Shown in pieces: positions 34,828 through 43,783 of a stretch of DNA of 58,383 nt; within the stretch, counting starts at the first letter, position 1; each line of letters opens with the position of its first letter. The translations under genes were made by a program, and so were the position numbers. Below the pieces are notes generated by a model. It was given only the letters and a program-made list of their open reading frames with translations, made no database searches and was not told the DNA's origin. This DNA comes from Anaerolineae bacterium (GTDB lineage Bacteria > Chloroflexota > Anaerolineae > Promineifilales > Promineifilaceae), in assembly GCA_028277515.1 (NCBI GenBank), contig JANQGC010000173.1, positions 1 to 58,383 on the forward strand, written 5' to 3'.

Positions 34828-37800
34828 TCAATTATTCTCTTTCACGACATCCTTCAAGAAATTTCGCACAACAGGAGATGTAGGTATCTGGCTCACCCAC
34901 GGCTTGACCAATAAATGGAAACGCTTGTAAAGAAGAGGCACAATAGGCGCTTCGGCCGTGATAATTTGGTCAGCCTTTTGATAGAGAAGAATTCTTTCCT
35001 CCTGATCTGTGGTCCGGCAGCCCATCTCCAGAAGCTGGTCGAAGGCTTCATTATGCCAACCGGTATTGACCCGCCAGTCACTGACCCGCAGAAAGTTATC
35101 CGGATCAGGATAATCGACTGACCAACCCATGATCCACATATGGGATGGATGATGGAGCAGTCTTCGTTGAAACCGATGCCATTCCAGTGGATCTAGTGCA
35201 ATGGAAATATTCAGGTTGTGGGCCAACTGCTCTTGAATATAGAGGCCAATTTGCTGTGGTCCATCAAGTCGGGTGAGCATAAGTGTGATGTCTGGGAAAC
35301 CCTCTCCATTTAGGAATCCGGCTTCAGCCAGCAGTTCACGTGCTGCCTGGGGATTATAACCGGGGGCAATATCCGGAGAATGGCCGGGCATTCCTGGTGA
35401 TACCAATCCACCGGTCGCCGGAAAATCGGTGCCTCGTCTGATCATATCGGCCAAATCCTCGCAATTAATGGCCAAAGCAAAAGCCTGGCGAATCCGTGAG
35501 TCCGTAAAAGGTGCTCTCTGTACGTCAAATCCCAGGTATGTTGTGGACAGATGGGGACCTGAAACATATTCACCGGCAAAACGCTGGCGTGTCCGTTCTT
35601 GTTCATGCCTGGATAAAGAGGCCAGATCAAAGGTATCCAAATCACCTTTTATATAGTGCTGCAACAGTTCAGCCTGTGGTAAATTATAAAACCGCAGATG
35701 CACTCGTTCTAGATTTCCCAGGAAACGGCCGTGATATCGAGGATTGCGCTCGAGAATAGCCTGCTCCCCTTGCTCCCATGATCGCAAACTGAAAGGTCCA
35801 TTACTGACCAGGTGTTTGGGATCGCTCCACGATGGACCATATTTTTGGACAGCATGGCGAGGGATAGGGAAAGTCGTGGCCACGGTTAATAATTGTGGCA
35901 GATAGCTCGTCGGCCCATCTAATGTGACCAGCAGGCTTTTATCATCAACTGCCCGAATTCCAACACTGCTGTCATCCTGCAAACGTCCTTCATGGTACGC
36001 TCTGGCTCCTTTGATGTCATACAGATAATTGCCGGGGCGCTGCGAGCTGCCGGGCTGGATCATGCGCTTCCAGGCGAACGCAAAATCCCCGGCACTCAGC
36101 GGCACGCCATCACTCCAAAAGGCATCCTCTCTCAGATGAAAGAGATATTGCCGGCCATTATCGAAAACCTCCCAACTATGAGCAATATCGGGAAGAACAC
36201 TCATATTGGGACTCAAAGTCACCAGCCCGCTAAACAACTGGTACATGATCGCAGCCGAAGCATCATCCGTGTAACGTCCAGGGTCTAAGGTCACCGGCTC
36301 AGGTACAGCCAGTCGCAGGGGTTGGCGAGCGGGCTGTCGTTCCTGATTGGGATCAAATTCCCCGGCTCGCTGCCACCAGAAAAACCCATCCTCATAAGCC
36401 TCTCGCGAGTGTTGGAAATCAAAAGCATTGTGATAGGTCAGGCCCAATTTCATATACGTCCGTGCCAACTGCTCATGTTCTGCTTGCTCGCGCAGAATGG
36501 GGATCGCTTGCTGGTAATGTTGAATCGCTTGATGATGAGCATAACGCCGGCGGGCCTGGTCTCCGGCTTGTAATAAATAGGGAATCGCCTTTTCAGCAAG
36601 ATCAGCTTTGGTGAAGTGCCAGGCCAAACGTGGAGCAATTTTCTGTGGATCTTCTCCACATAATGCTTCCAGGGCTAGCCCCACATCTTCATGCAGCAAA
36701 GAACGCTCCATCTCAGTCAGGCTATTATATAAATGCTGCTGGTAAAGAATATGGCGAAAACGATATTGGTGCAGTCGCCTGCCATTCAACTGCCGGTATC
36801 CCTGCTCTCTTACCAGCCGGTGTTTCCGATCACATTCGCGGCTCAATTTTCGCACAACATGACGTTCATCAAGATTCAGCAGGGCAGCAATGACCTGTGC
36901 CGAAAAATCAATTCCCTCAACGCAAGCGATGATCAACAATTCGCGCAGTTCCTGATTCAGGCGGCCGATCCGCTGATCAATGACCGCTTCCACCCGTACC
37001 GGCAAATTTCTCCAGGCCAAATTTGGGGTGGCAATCCGTTCACCTTTCTCATTCAAAACCAGATCGCCGCGCTCCTGTAAGTGGTGCATCAATTCCACGG
37101 TAAACAGAGGATGGCCGCCCGTATGTTGCAGCAAGTCGTAACGGAATTGAGAATTAAAGTTGTTCGGTTCACTATCCAAGTAAGCCTCAACAAATGCCTT
37201 CCCCTCTGCTTCAGACTCCATATCCAGGTTAATCGCCGGCCGGCCGTGAACACGCTGTAATTCATTGACCGCACTCAATAAGGGATGCCTTTGATTCATG
37301 GATTCAGAGCTATCGGCTCGCCCCAGCTCCAATTCATCCTCGCGATAGATACCGGCAATCATGATCCGCCCCTCTACAAGCCGCCGGCCGAGATGAAATA
37401 ACAACTCAATTGAGGCACTATCTGCCCACTGCAGGTCATCCAAGATCAAAAGCAGTGGAAATTGGGAACTTAAGGCAAGGAATAAATGGGTCATCTGCTC
37501 GAATAACGCTGTCTGATCGGCCTCTGCTCGTTTCAATAACGCCTCTTCTTGAGCTACCTGCTCTTGCAAACCTCGCAGCCAGAATGTCTCAGGAGGTACG
37601 AATTGAGCCAATCGTGAAACCAATGTTCTTCCGGATACAACTGTTTCCAAAATATTTGAGCCTTTTTCGAACAGCATTCTGCCGGTAATCGGCGTGATAC
37701 CCAGAAGACGGCGTGCTTGCTCGCCAGTGATAACACCCCCGGCCCACTTAGTTTCAACATCACCGGTGAGTAGACTGAGCAGATCGCGGAAGGGCAGATA

Positions 37801-39753
37801 AGGATCACCCCGACCGGTGTAAGCATTGCAATTGCCCAAAGCAACAACCAAATCAGAATGACTGTCCTGGGCTTGACTAGCAAATTCGGATAGCAGGGCC
37901 GACTTGCCACTGCCGGCGTCACCAGTCACAAATACAACCTGGCCACGACCATCTAATACCTGCTCCAAGCTCTTATTGAGCAAAGCTAGCTCTTTCTGGC
38001 GAGCGACAAAAGGATGCTGTCGTGGTCGCCGGTCATCCTCTTGGAGAAAGGCCGGCGGGGTGATGAACGATGGGTCATATATCGGAAATTTATCGCCCTT
38101 AACAACGGCCGGTTGCTCCGTCGATATCTCATGTATGTGGTCACGAATTGCCTCCAGGCGGGCAGCCACCTGACGCATGGTGGGGATGCGTCGCTCCCTT
38201 TCTTTTTCTAGCATACTTCGCAGTAAGGAGATCAAAGAAGCGGGCAGTGGATCTCGATACTGGCTGATCTCCGGGAGGGGATCGTTTAATATGCTACTTA
38301 TTACGGCCGACATTCGCTCAGCTACAAACGGCCGGCGCCCGGTTAGCATCTCATACAACACCACACCAAATGACCAGATATCGCTTCGCTCATCCATCTC
38401 CTCGCCACGAATCGCTTCCGGACTCAAATAGGAAGGACTGCCTAAAATTGTTCCGATTTGGGTGAGCTGGACCTCAGCACGAATTAAGCGTGCAATACCA
38501 AAATCGGTCAACCGTGGGCTGTGGTCCTCCGTCAGCAGAATATTTTCAGGTTTGAGATCACGATGGATGATTTTTAAATGATGGGCGCGCGTTAGCGCAT
38601 CCGCTAATTCCAGGCTGATATCTATTGTCTCCTTCAAGGACAACCGGCCTTCCCCAACCAGCAGATCGCGAAGCGACCCTCCGTGGACATATTCCATCAC
38701 GATATGCGGCTGGCCATCACGTTCAAATGTAGCCAAAATGCCAACAATATTAGGGTGGCTTAACTGGCGCAGCGCCTGACCCTCGCGCATGAAGCGCTCC
38801 AGATGTTGCGAATCAGTTGTCATCAGTTCCGGCTTCAGTTGTTTGATAACCACTTGCTTATTGGAAATCGTATCCCGTCCAAGAAATAGGATCCCTTGTC
38901 CGCCAACAGCCAGCTCTCTTTCGATGATATAGCGTTTCCCTAAAGGGGGCATAGTACGCATCGAACCCGATGATTGCTCATGGCTAACCTCAGAATATTC
39001 AACATAGGCTGTTTGGTTTGCAGATGTCAATTCTTGGAGGAGCGTTTTAGTTTCAACGGAAGGCTCCACTGCCAAATCTTTGGCCAGCGCAGCCCGGCAG
39101 CGTTGGTAAGCGGTCACAACGGCAGCCAAATCTCCCAATCCCGCGTGAGCAGTCATAAGAGCACGATAAGCAGGTTCGGGGACAGTTCCCAACGAAATCC
39201 ATTTTTCGCCCCAGGTAATGGCCCGCTTCCACTCTTTTTGAGAAAGTAGCTGTATCAACAAAGCCTGTAGCTTGTTATCATAGGTCGATTGCAGCCGCTC
39301 CCGTTCCAGCAGCACCCAGTCTTCGTAAAAACCAGGAAGTAATTCTCCTTGGTAAACTCTGATCGCAGCTTCAAGTGCCGCTTCACCTTGTACATTTTCC
39401 TGTAGATTAATGACATCGATTTTCGCATCATCTGGAGGAATAAAAGCAATGGACTTTTTGTCTATCTTAAAAAACGGTCCGTCTAATACTTTACGCAGCC
39501 GCCACAAGGTGCTGCGTAAATTTCGCCGCGCGCCTGTTTCATTGGATTCAGGCCATAGCAACCCGGCTAATTTTTCGCGAGGATGACTGACGCTGTGATT
39601 CAAAATCAAATATGCGAGCAGGGCTTGTTGGGGATGAGAGTTGATCTCAACCCGGTTCCCATCAAAATGCACATAAAACTGACCCAGCAGGCGAATATCA
39701 ATCATAATTGACATAATTTGATTGTAAACAATCAGATTTCCGTCACTCATCAT
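34828..39753 (-). CDS. SARP / Ser-Thr kinase / STAND ATPase / peptide-binding giant regulator
   Basis: A 1641-residue soluble protein with five modules and no signal peptide or membrane segment. (1) SARP winged helix and BTAD bundle, about residues 17-250 (IDIRLLGQFYVHF). (2) Complete Ser/Thr kinase, 272-530: glycine loop VGGQG, HRDLKPEN (HRD at 397-399), DFGIAR. (3) STAND/AAA ATPase with Walker A GDAGSGKS (611-618) and LLLILDDLQWADS. (4) Helical TPR-like repeats, about 1060-1135. (5) An OppA-like family 5 solute-binding domain, about 1140-1636 (VTLDPGRYTDDAS, FHLREDAFWSDGVPL). The last is normally periplasmic, so here it probably senses a cytoplasmic peptide, as SgrR does with its binding domain. 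PknK-like kinase-STAND proteins are known, but I do not recall this full order. It lies directly upstream of the ABC cassette on the same strand. The start is uncertain; Met14 (39714) or Met17 (39705) fit SARP N-termini better. Confidence 0.9.
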   Translation of the reverse strand: MMSDGNLIVYNQIMSIMIDIRLLGQFYVHFDGNRVEINSHPQQALLAYLILNHSVSHPREKLAGLLWPESNETGARRNLRSTLWRLRKVLDGPFFKIDKKSIAFIPPDDAKIDVINLQENVQGEAALEAAIRVYQGELLPGFYEDWVLLERERLQSTYDNKLQALLIQLLSQKEWKRAITWGEKWISLGTVPEPAYRALMTAHAGLGDLAAVVTAYQRCRAALAKDLAVEPSVETKTLLQELTSANQTAYVEYSEVSHEQSSGSMRTMPPLGKRYIIERELAVGGQGILFLGRDTISNKQVVIKQLKPELMTTDSQHLERFMREGQALRQLSHPNIVGILATFERDGQPHIVMEYVHGGSLRDLLVGEGRLSLKETIDISLELADALTRAHHLKIIHRDLKPENILLTEDHSPRLTDFGIARLIRAEVQLTQIGTILGSPSYLSPEAIRGEEMDERSDIWSFGVVLYEMLTGRRPFVAERMSAVISSILNDPLPEISQYRDPLPASLISLLRSMLEKERERRIPTMRQVAARLEAIRDHIHEISTEQPAVVKGDKFPIYDPSFITPPAFLQEDDRRPRQHPFVARQKELALLNKSLEQVLDGRGQVVFVTGDAGSGKSALLSEFASQAQDSHSDLVVALGNCNAYTGRGDPYLPFRDLLSLLTGDVETKWAGGVITGEQARRLLGITPITGRMLFEKGSNILETVVSGRTLVSRLAQFVPPETFWLRGLQEQVAQEEALLKRAEADQTALFEQMTHLFLALSSQFPLLLILDDLQWADSASIELLFHLGRRLVEGRIMIAGIYREDELELGRADSSESMNQRHPLLSAVNELQRVHGRPAINLDMESEAEGKAFVEAYLDSEPNNFNSQFRYDLLQHTGGHPLFTVELMHHLQERGDLVLNEKGERIATPNLAWRNLPVRVEAVIDQRIGRLNQELRELLIIACVEGIDFSAQVIAALLNLDERHVVRKLSRECDRKHRLVREQGYRQLNGRRLHQYRFRHILYQQHLYNSLTEMERSLLHEDVGLALEALCGEDPQKIAPRLAWHFTKADLAEKAIPYLLQAGDQARRRYAHHQAIQHYQQAIPILREQAEHEQLARTYMKLGLTYHNAFDFQHSREAYEDGFFWWQRAGEFDPNQERQPARQPLRLAVPEPVTLDPGRYTDDASAAIMYQLFSGLVTLSPNMSVLPDIAHSWEVFDNGRQYLFHLREDAFWSDGVPLSAGDFAFAWKRMIQPGSSQRPGNYLYDIKGARAYHEGRLQDDSSVGIRAVDDKSLLVTLDGPTSYLPQLLTVATTFPIPRHAVQKYGPSWSDPKHLVSNGPFSLRSWEQGEQAILERNPRYHGRFLGNLERVHLRFYNLPQAELLQHYIKGDLDTFDLASLSRHEQERTRQRFAGEYVSGPHLSTTYLGFDVQRAPFTDSRIRQAFALAINCEDLADMIRRGTDFPATGGLVSPGMPGHSPDIAPGYNPQAARELLAEAGFLNGEGFPDITLMLTRLDGPQQIGLYIQEQLAHNLNISIALDPLEWHRFQRRLLHHPSHMWIMGWSVDYPDPDNFLRVSDWRVNTGWHNEAFDQLLEMGCRTTDQEERILLYQKADQIITAEAPIVPLLYKRFHLLVKPWVSQIPTSPVVRNFLKDVVKENN
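39719..39734. promoter_or_regulatory. Inverted repeat at the start of the giant regulator gene
   Basis: TGATTGT (39719-39725), two bases and ACAATCA (39728-39734) form a 16-base operator-like element. It sits just before the alternative starts at 39714/39705 and in the divergent region with the PD40 gene. If those starts are used, it could be an autoregulatory site. Confidence 0.4.
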
Positions 39754-39895
39754 TTAGTTTATCAAAAATTCCATAATTACCTGCATCAAATACGGAGCTG
39801 CGACGATCGCACCTACGCGTCGGTGACGACCTACCCCTAAGATCAAACCAACAAATATGAATGGAAACAAAGATTTAATCGAAGGAGCAAATATT

Positions 39896-40879
39896 ATGAA
39901 TAAGCAAGTTTTTATCCGGATCGTTGTAGTCGCCATCTCCTTGATACTCTCCCTGCAAATTGTCAATGTCACCCAGGCACAAGAAAATCTCCCTGACCGC
40001 AACAATGAGTACCAGGTTTTCTTTTCCATGATAAGCAAGCCAGTACCCTTTTCCGGCAGGGTAGTGATGGTAGGCTACCAGAACAGTAACTATGATATCT
40101 ATACAATGGACGCGGACGGCAATAATAGAGTGCGCGTTACCAATACATCCAGTAATGTCATTAATCTCAGCCCAACCTGGTCACCAGATGGTAAAAAGAT
40201 CGCCTTCGCTCGATTAAATAATGCCACAGGCCGCGAGAAGGGAATCTACACGATTAATGCCGATGGAAGTGGCCAGAAACGATTGACAAATTCTGATGGT
40301 CTCGGTGAAGATCTCGCTCCTGTTTGGTCTCCTGATGGGCAAAAAATTGCATATTTCACATCAAACAATAATCAAGAACAAATTATTGTTATTAACAGCA
40401 GTGGTGGTGAATTGAAAACATTAACCGCGGATAGTTATCGTTCCGTTTTGCCGGATTGGTCACCAAATGGGCAAAAAATCGTCTATGCTTCGACACAAAA
40501 CATAGAAGGTAATGGGCGCTTTGAAATCTTCACCATGAACCCTGACGGCTCCGGAAAGAAAAGACTCACCGTTAACTCCAACTCTGACGATCTGGCCCCA
40601 CGTTGGTCCCCCGATGGTAAAAAGATTGTCTTCACTTCACTTCGTTCCGGCAAAAACTTAATTTATGTTATGAACGCTGATGGCTCAAATGTTAAAAAGG
40701 TATCTGACCAACCGGGATTTGGACCCACCTGGTCACCCGATGGTAAAATGATCATGTTTACTGTACAGCAGGGCAACAATACCAACACAGAACTTTATGT
40801 GGTCAACCTGGATGGCAGTGGTCTAACCAGAGTGACTTATACAGAAAATTTCCTGGAAGACAGTCCTGATTGGCGATAA
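39896..40879 (+). CDS. Secreted TolB-like PD40 beta-propeller protein
   Basis: A 327-residue protein with a Sec signal (cleavage probably after TQAQ) and about six PD40/WD40-like blades, each with the pattern PTWSPDGKKIAF or WSPDGKKIVFTS and NADGSG. Such propellers act in protein interactions at the envelope. The start at 39896 is set by GAAGGAG 8 bases upstream and by the signal peptide. It is divergent from the giant regulator and followed by its own terminator. Function unknown. Confidence 0.85.
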   Translation: MNKQVFIRIVVVAISLILSLQIVNVTQAQENLPDRNNEYQVFFSMISKPVPFSGRVVMVGYQNSNYDIYTMDADGNNRVRVTNTSSNVINLSPTWSPDGKKIAFARLNNATGREKGIYTINADGSGQKRLTNSDGLGEDLAPVWSPDGQKIAYFTSNNNQEQIIVINSSGGELKTLTADSYRSVLPDWSPNGQKIVYASTQNIEGNGRFEIFTMNPDGSGKKRLTVNSNSDDLAPRWSPDGKKIVFTSLRSGKNLIYVMNADGSNVKKVSDQPGFGPTWSPDGKMIMFTVQQGNNTNTELYVVNLDGSGLTRVTYTENFLEDSPDWR

Positions 40880-40889
40880 GGTTCAAAAG

Positions 40890-40937
40890 GATGGCTCAAA
40901 ACACACCGTATGTTATTGAGCCATCTAACACTTTTCT
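40890..40937 (+). terminator. Terminator of the PD40 gene
   Basis: GATGGCTCAA (40890-40899) and TTGAGCCATC (40916-40925) form a perfect 10-bp stem, followed a few bases later by CTTTTCTC. Confidence 0.65.
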
Positions 40938-40969
40938 CATGAGGCGAATTGTAGAAAATTCTATTGGAT

Positions 40970-40998
40970 TTGAGCTTTCTGGATGGTGGGCATACAAT
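40970..40998 (+). promoter_or_regulatory. Promoter of the four-repeat lipoprotein gene
   Basis: TTGAGC (40970-40975), 17 bases and TACAAT (40993-40998) lie about 40 bases before the ATG at 41037. Confidence 0.5.
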
Positions 40999-41036
40999 CA
41001 CGTTTTTCAAGGGGAAAGTAAGAACGTGAGGAATGA

Positions 41037-42581
41037 ATGGCATTGAGACGGTTCAATTGCAAACTATTCTGGATGCTTCTTTTGGTGGTCTTGGCCGCCT
41101 GTTCAAGAGAGGGAAATGAGGCTCCTCTATCATCCCCCACCAACACGGTCACGGCTTCAGAACCTACCCAGACTATCCCCATAGACCCTACGGCGACGGC
41201 CGAGCCGACCATTGTCTTCACCCCTACACCTATCATTCCCACCTTACAGGTTCAGGATCAAGTGGTCACTGAAGATGGTTTAATCACTATTGACAGCGCG
41301 GCCGTTCCCCAGGCTGGTTGGCTGTCCGTTTACCAAATTCTTGATGGTGATCCCGGCCTTCTACTAAACGTAATAGAAATTGCTGAGGGGAACTCATCTT
41401 CCCTCACGCTTGAAATAGATCCGCAAGAAGCGTCTCCAATGCTCATGGCCCGTCTGCATGTTGATGATGGCACAATTGGTGAATTTGAATATCCAGGCGC
41501 AGACATGCCTTTTACCATCGGCAGCCAGGAAGTATCAGAACAATTTGAAGTCGATATCCAACTGCCGGTGCCCTCAATCGAGATGAATGACCAGGACGTT
41601 GGCAAGGATAGCACCATCAATGTCGATAGAGTATTCACCTTAGAGCCGGGCTGGCTGGTAATCCACAACGTGGAGGGCGACCGGGTTGGTCCTGTTATTG
41701 GCCAGATTCCCATCGAGGCCGGCCGGAATGAAGATTTGAACATTGTCCTGCACCGCTTTGATGCTACTGAAAAACTAATTGCGGTGTTATATGAGGATGC
41801 CGAAACACCGGGTGGATTTGACCCGGAAATGGACTTACCTGTCCTGGTCAACGGTAACCCGGTCATCAATCAATTTGAGGTGACCTTACCACCTGACATT
41901 CTGGCCTACGACCAACCGGTGATTGATGGAAAAATCATCATAGAGCGCGCCGTGAGCGATGGCCCAGGGTGGATCACGGCCTATTTGGATGAGGATGGAG
42001 AGCCAGGTTTGATTACAGGCGTTGCACCGCTGGCAGATGGGTTAAATGAAAATGTCGCCTTAGAGCTAACGGGTACGGCGACCAATCGTCTCTTCTTAAA
42101 TCTGCATGAGGATTTAGACCCCCTGGGCGAATTTGATTTCCCGGCCTCCGATTTACCCCTGATTTTTGAGGGAGAGGTTGTTGAGCCGTTCGTGGTACAC
42201 ACCAATCCGGGGAACTACCTGGTGACAAAGGACCAGATATTGGGCGATGATAATCAGATTACTATTCCGGCCGTAGTTGCTGACCTGGCGACCTGGCTGG
42301 TCTTATACACGATTGATGAAGAAGGCCAGCCCGCTGAAGTCCTGGCTGAGACCCGGCTTCCCGCAGGCATCAATCGAAATATTCAAATCACGCTCCCCTC
42401 AACTCTTGAGGATGAAGAAATATTGGCCATTCTTCATCAAGACGCCGGCACACCGGAAGAATTTGATTATCCGGGAGGGGTTGATATTCCCCTCATGCGT
42501 AATCGCTCAATCATTCAATCGCCGATTAACATTTTATTGCCGGCAGACAGTGCCCAATTTATACCCCAACTTTCAGATTAA
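41037..42581 (+). CDS. Lipoprotein with four tandem ~100-residue repeats (DUF7282-like)
   Basis: A 514-residue protein with a lipobox VLAAC (Cys22), a Thr/Pro linker, and four copies of a domain. Each copy has a QDQ or DQ-type opening, a GWL/GWI/TWL strand, a D-GxPG/GPVIG turn, an IPAG or EGN turn, a LHxD/LYED strand and a closing FDxPxxDLP segment. The repeats resemble DUF7282, an uncharacterised extracellular beta-domain. Copies are at about residues 70-165, 170-270, 275-375 and 380-480. No catalytic motif is apparent; a surface adhesin or spacer role is a guess. Confidence 0.75.
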   Translation: MALRRFNCKLFWMLLLVVLAACSREGNEAPLSSPTNTVTASEPTQTIPIDPTATAEPTIVFTPTPIIPTLQVQDQVVTEDGLITIDSAAVPQAGWLSVYQILDGDPGLLLNVIEIAEGNSSSLTLEIDPQEASPMLMARLHVDDGTIGEFEYPGADMPFTIGSQEVSEQFEVDIQLPVPSIEMNDQDVGKDSTINVDRVFTLEPGWLVIHNVEGDRVGPVIGQIPIEAGRNEDLNIVLHRFDATEKLIAVLYEDAETPGGFDPEMDLPVLVNGNPVINQFEVTLPPDILAYDQPVIDGKIIIERAVSDGPGWITAYLDEDGEPGLITGVAPLADGLNENVALELTGTATNRLFLNLHEDLDPLGEFDFPASDLPLIFEGEVVEPFVVHTNPGNYLVTKDQILGDDNQITIPAVVADLATWLVLYTIDEEGQPAEVLAETRLPAGINRNIQITLPSTLEDEEILAILHQDAGTPEEFDYPGGVDIPLMRNRSIIQSPINILLPADSAQFIPQLSD

Positions 42582-42930
42582 ATAACCTCTGAAATTCACA
42601 ATATAAGGCCGTTAAAGCGAATAAAATCCTTCTTTTTCTCTTATTATCAGCCCATAATAAAAATTCACGAAGATTTCATGCCCATAAGCCTTCCATTTCA
42701 CGTGGCATTTATGTTACATTGCGGCTAGCTGTGGCAGGATCAAAGCAAAGCACATCGTAGTGCAAAATTGAGATAAGTTTATCGATCAGCGTGTGGCGCG
42801 AGGATAATTAGCCCATCGACGATTTTTTGGATTGCAAAGGAGAGAGGTATGGGATGAAAAAATGGCAAAGAGACTTCCAACAAACGTATATTATAAATTA
42901 CAAATTTTTAAAAAAGGAGAACATAGACGA
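42582..42930. other. Intergenic stretch without a recognisable gene
   Basis: An AT-rich gap that probably holds the 5' region of the next gene. The only clear signal is AAAAAGGAG at 42912-42920, which sets the start at 42931. I saw no convincing promoter hexamers, tRNA or riboswitch. Confidence 0.4.
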
Positions 42931-43698
42931 ATGAGCAAATTTAAGACAGCACTCTTACTCACCTTGCTCCTTGGTCTTGTGGTGTCGGTAGCAGCCTTCG
43001 CAGGCGGTTTTTCCGTAGTTAAATATGACGACACATCTGCAAAGATCAATCAGCCCGCAAAGGAAGTTAAGACGCCCCAATATATTGTCAACGGCGATTT
43101 CTTAAACTGGACAGACGGTTATCCGGATGCGTGGAATGTGCCCACACCTGCGTTAAGCCCTGGTTGGGAAGTGCACTTTGCCAACATGGATTTCACCGAA
43201 GCCGGCACGGCTGAAGCTGCCGGGTTGAACCCTGCGGCCGGGTATTTCTTCCGCACCGGCACCCGCGGATCGCAATACGCAGGCATGTCACAGCAAGTCA
43301 GTCCCCACCTGAAATCAGGAAGATACTGGGTCCAGGTGCATATTACAGCCTGGGAACATAATGTTCAAAGCCCTTATAACAGTGTCGCCTGGTATGGTTT
43401 CGGTGACACGGCCGATTCCAGCAGCGTTAAAGAATGGCGCGAGCTTTTCCCCGACACATATGTTTGCGCCAATGGTGACGCCAAATGTAACTATCTGGGC
43501 CGAAAAGAAGCTGTTGTTATTAAAGCAGGATCTTACATGCACCTCATGATGGGCATGAAGTTCCCTGACCACCAGGCCTGGACTGTATTTGGCATTGATG
43601 ACATTTCGATTTCCGACTTCAGTGATGGAATCAACATTGATGTCAATGACTTTACGGATGACGGCGACGTCTTCTGGGATCCTCGCGCAGAACGTTAG
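42931..43698 (+). CDS. Secreted protein of unknown function
   Basis: A 255-residue protein with a Sec signal (FKTALLLTLLLGLVVSVAAFAGG) and a mature beta-rich domain beginning YIVNGDFLNWTDGYPDAW, which resembles the N-terminus of carbohydrate-binding jelly-roll domains. Two Cys (CANGDAKC) may form a disulfide. The ATG at 42931 is preceded by GGAG; the frame extends 5' to 42832 but without a signal. No known family is recognised with confidence. Confidence 0.65.
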   Translation: MSKFKTALLLTLLLGLVVSVAAFAGGFSVVKYDDTSAKINQPAKEVKTPQYIVNGDFLNWTDGYPDAWNVPTPALSPGWEVHFANMDFTEAGTAEAAGLNPAAGYFFRTGTRGSQYAGMSQQVSPHLKSGRYWVQVHITAWEHNVQSPYNSVAWYGFGDTADSSSVKEWRELFPDTYVCANGDAKCNYLGRKEAVVIKAGSYMHLMMGMKFPDHQAWTVFGIDDISISDFSDGINIDVNDFTDDGDVFWDPRAER

Positions 43699-43721
43699 CC
43701 TGATTTTTACCAACCCATATC

Positions 43722-43751
43722 TCAAGGGCTGGTTCTAGAACCAGCCCTTGA
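43722..43751. terminator. 30-bp perfect palindrome between secreted protein genes
   Basis: Bases 43722-43736 are the exact reverse complement of 43737-43751, starting TCAAGGGCTGG and with TCTAGA at the centre. In RNA it would make a very stable hairpin, but no U-tract follows. It lies 24 bases after the upstream stop and 33 bases before the next ATG. Confidence 0.55.
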
Positions 43752-43783
43752 ACCCTCTTCAACAGAAAGGGAGCGATGTTATT

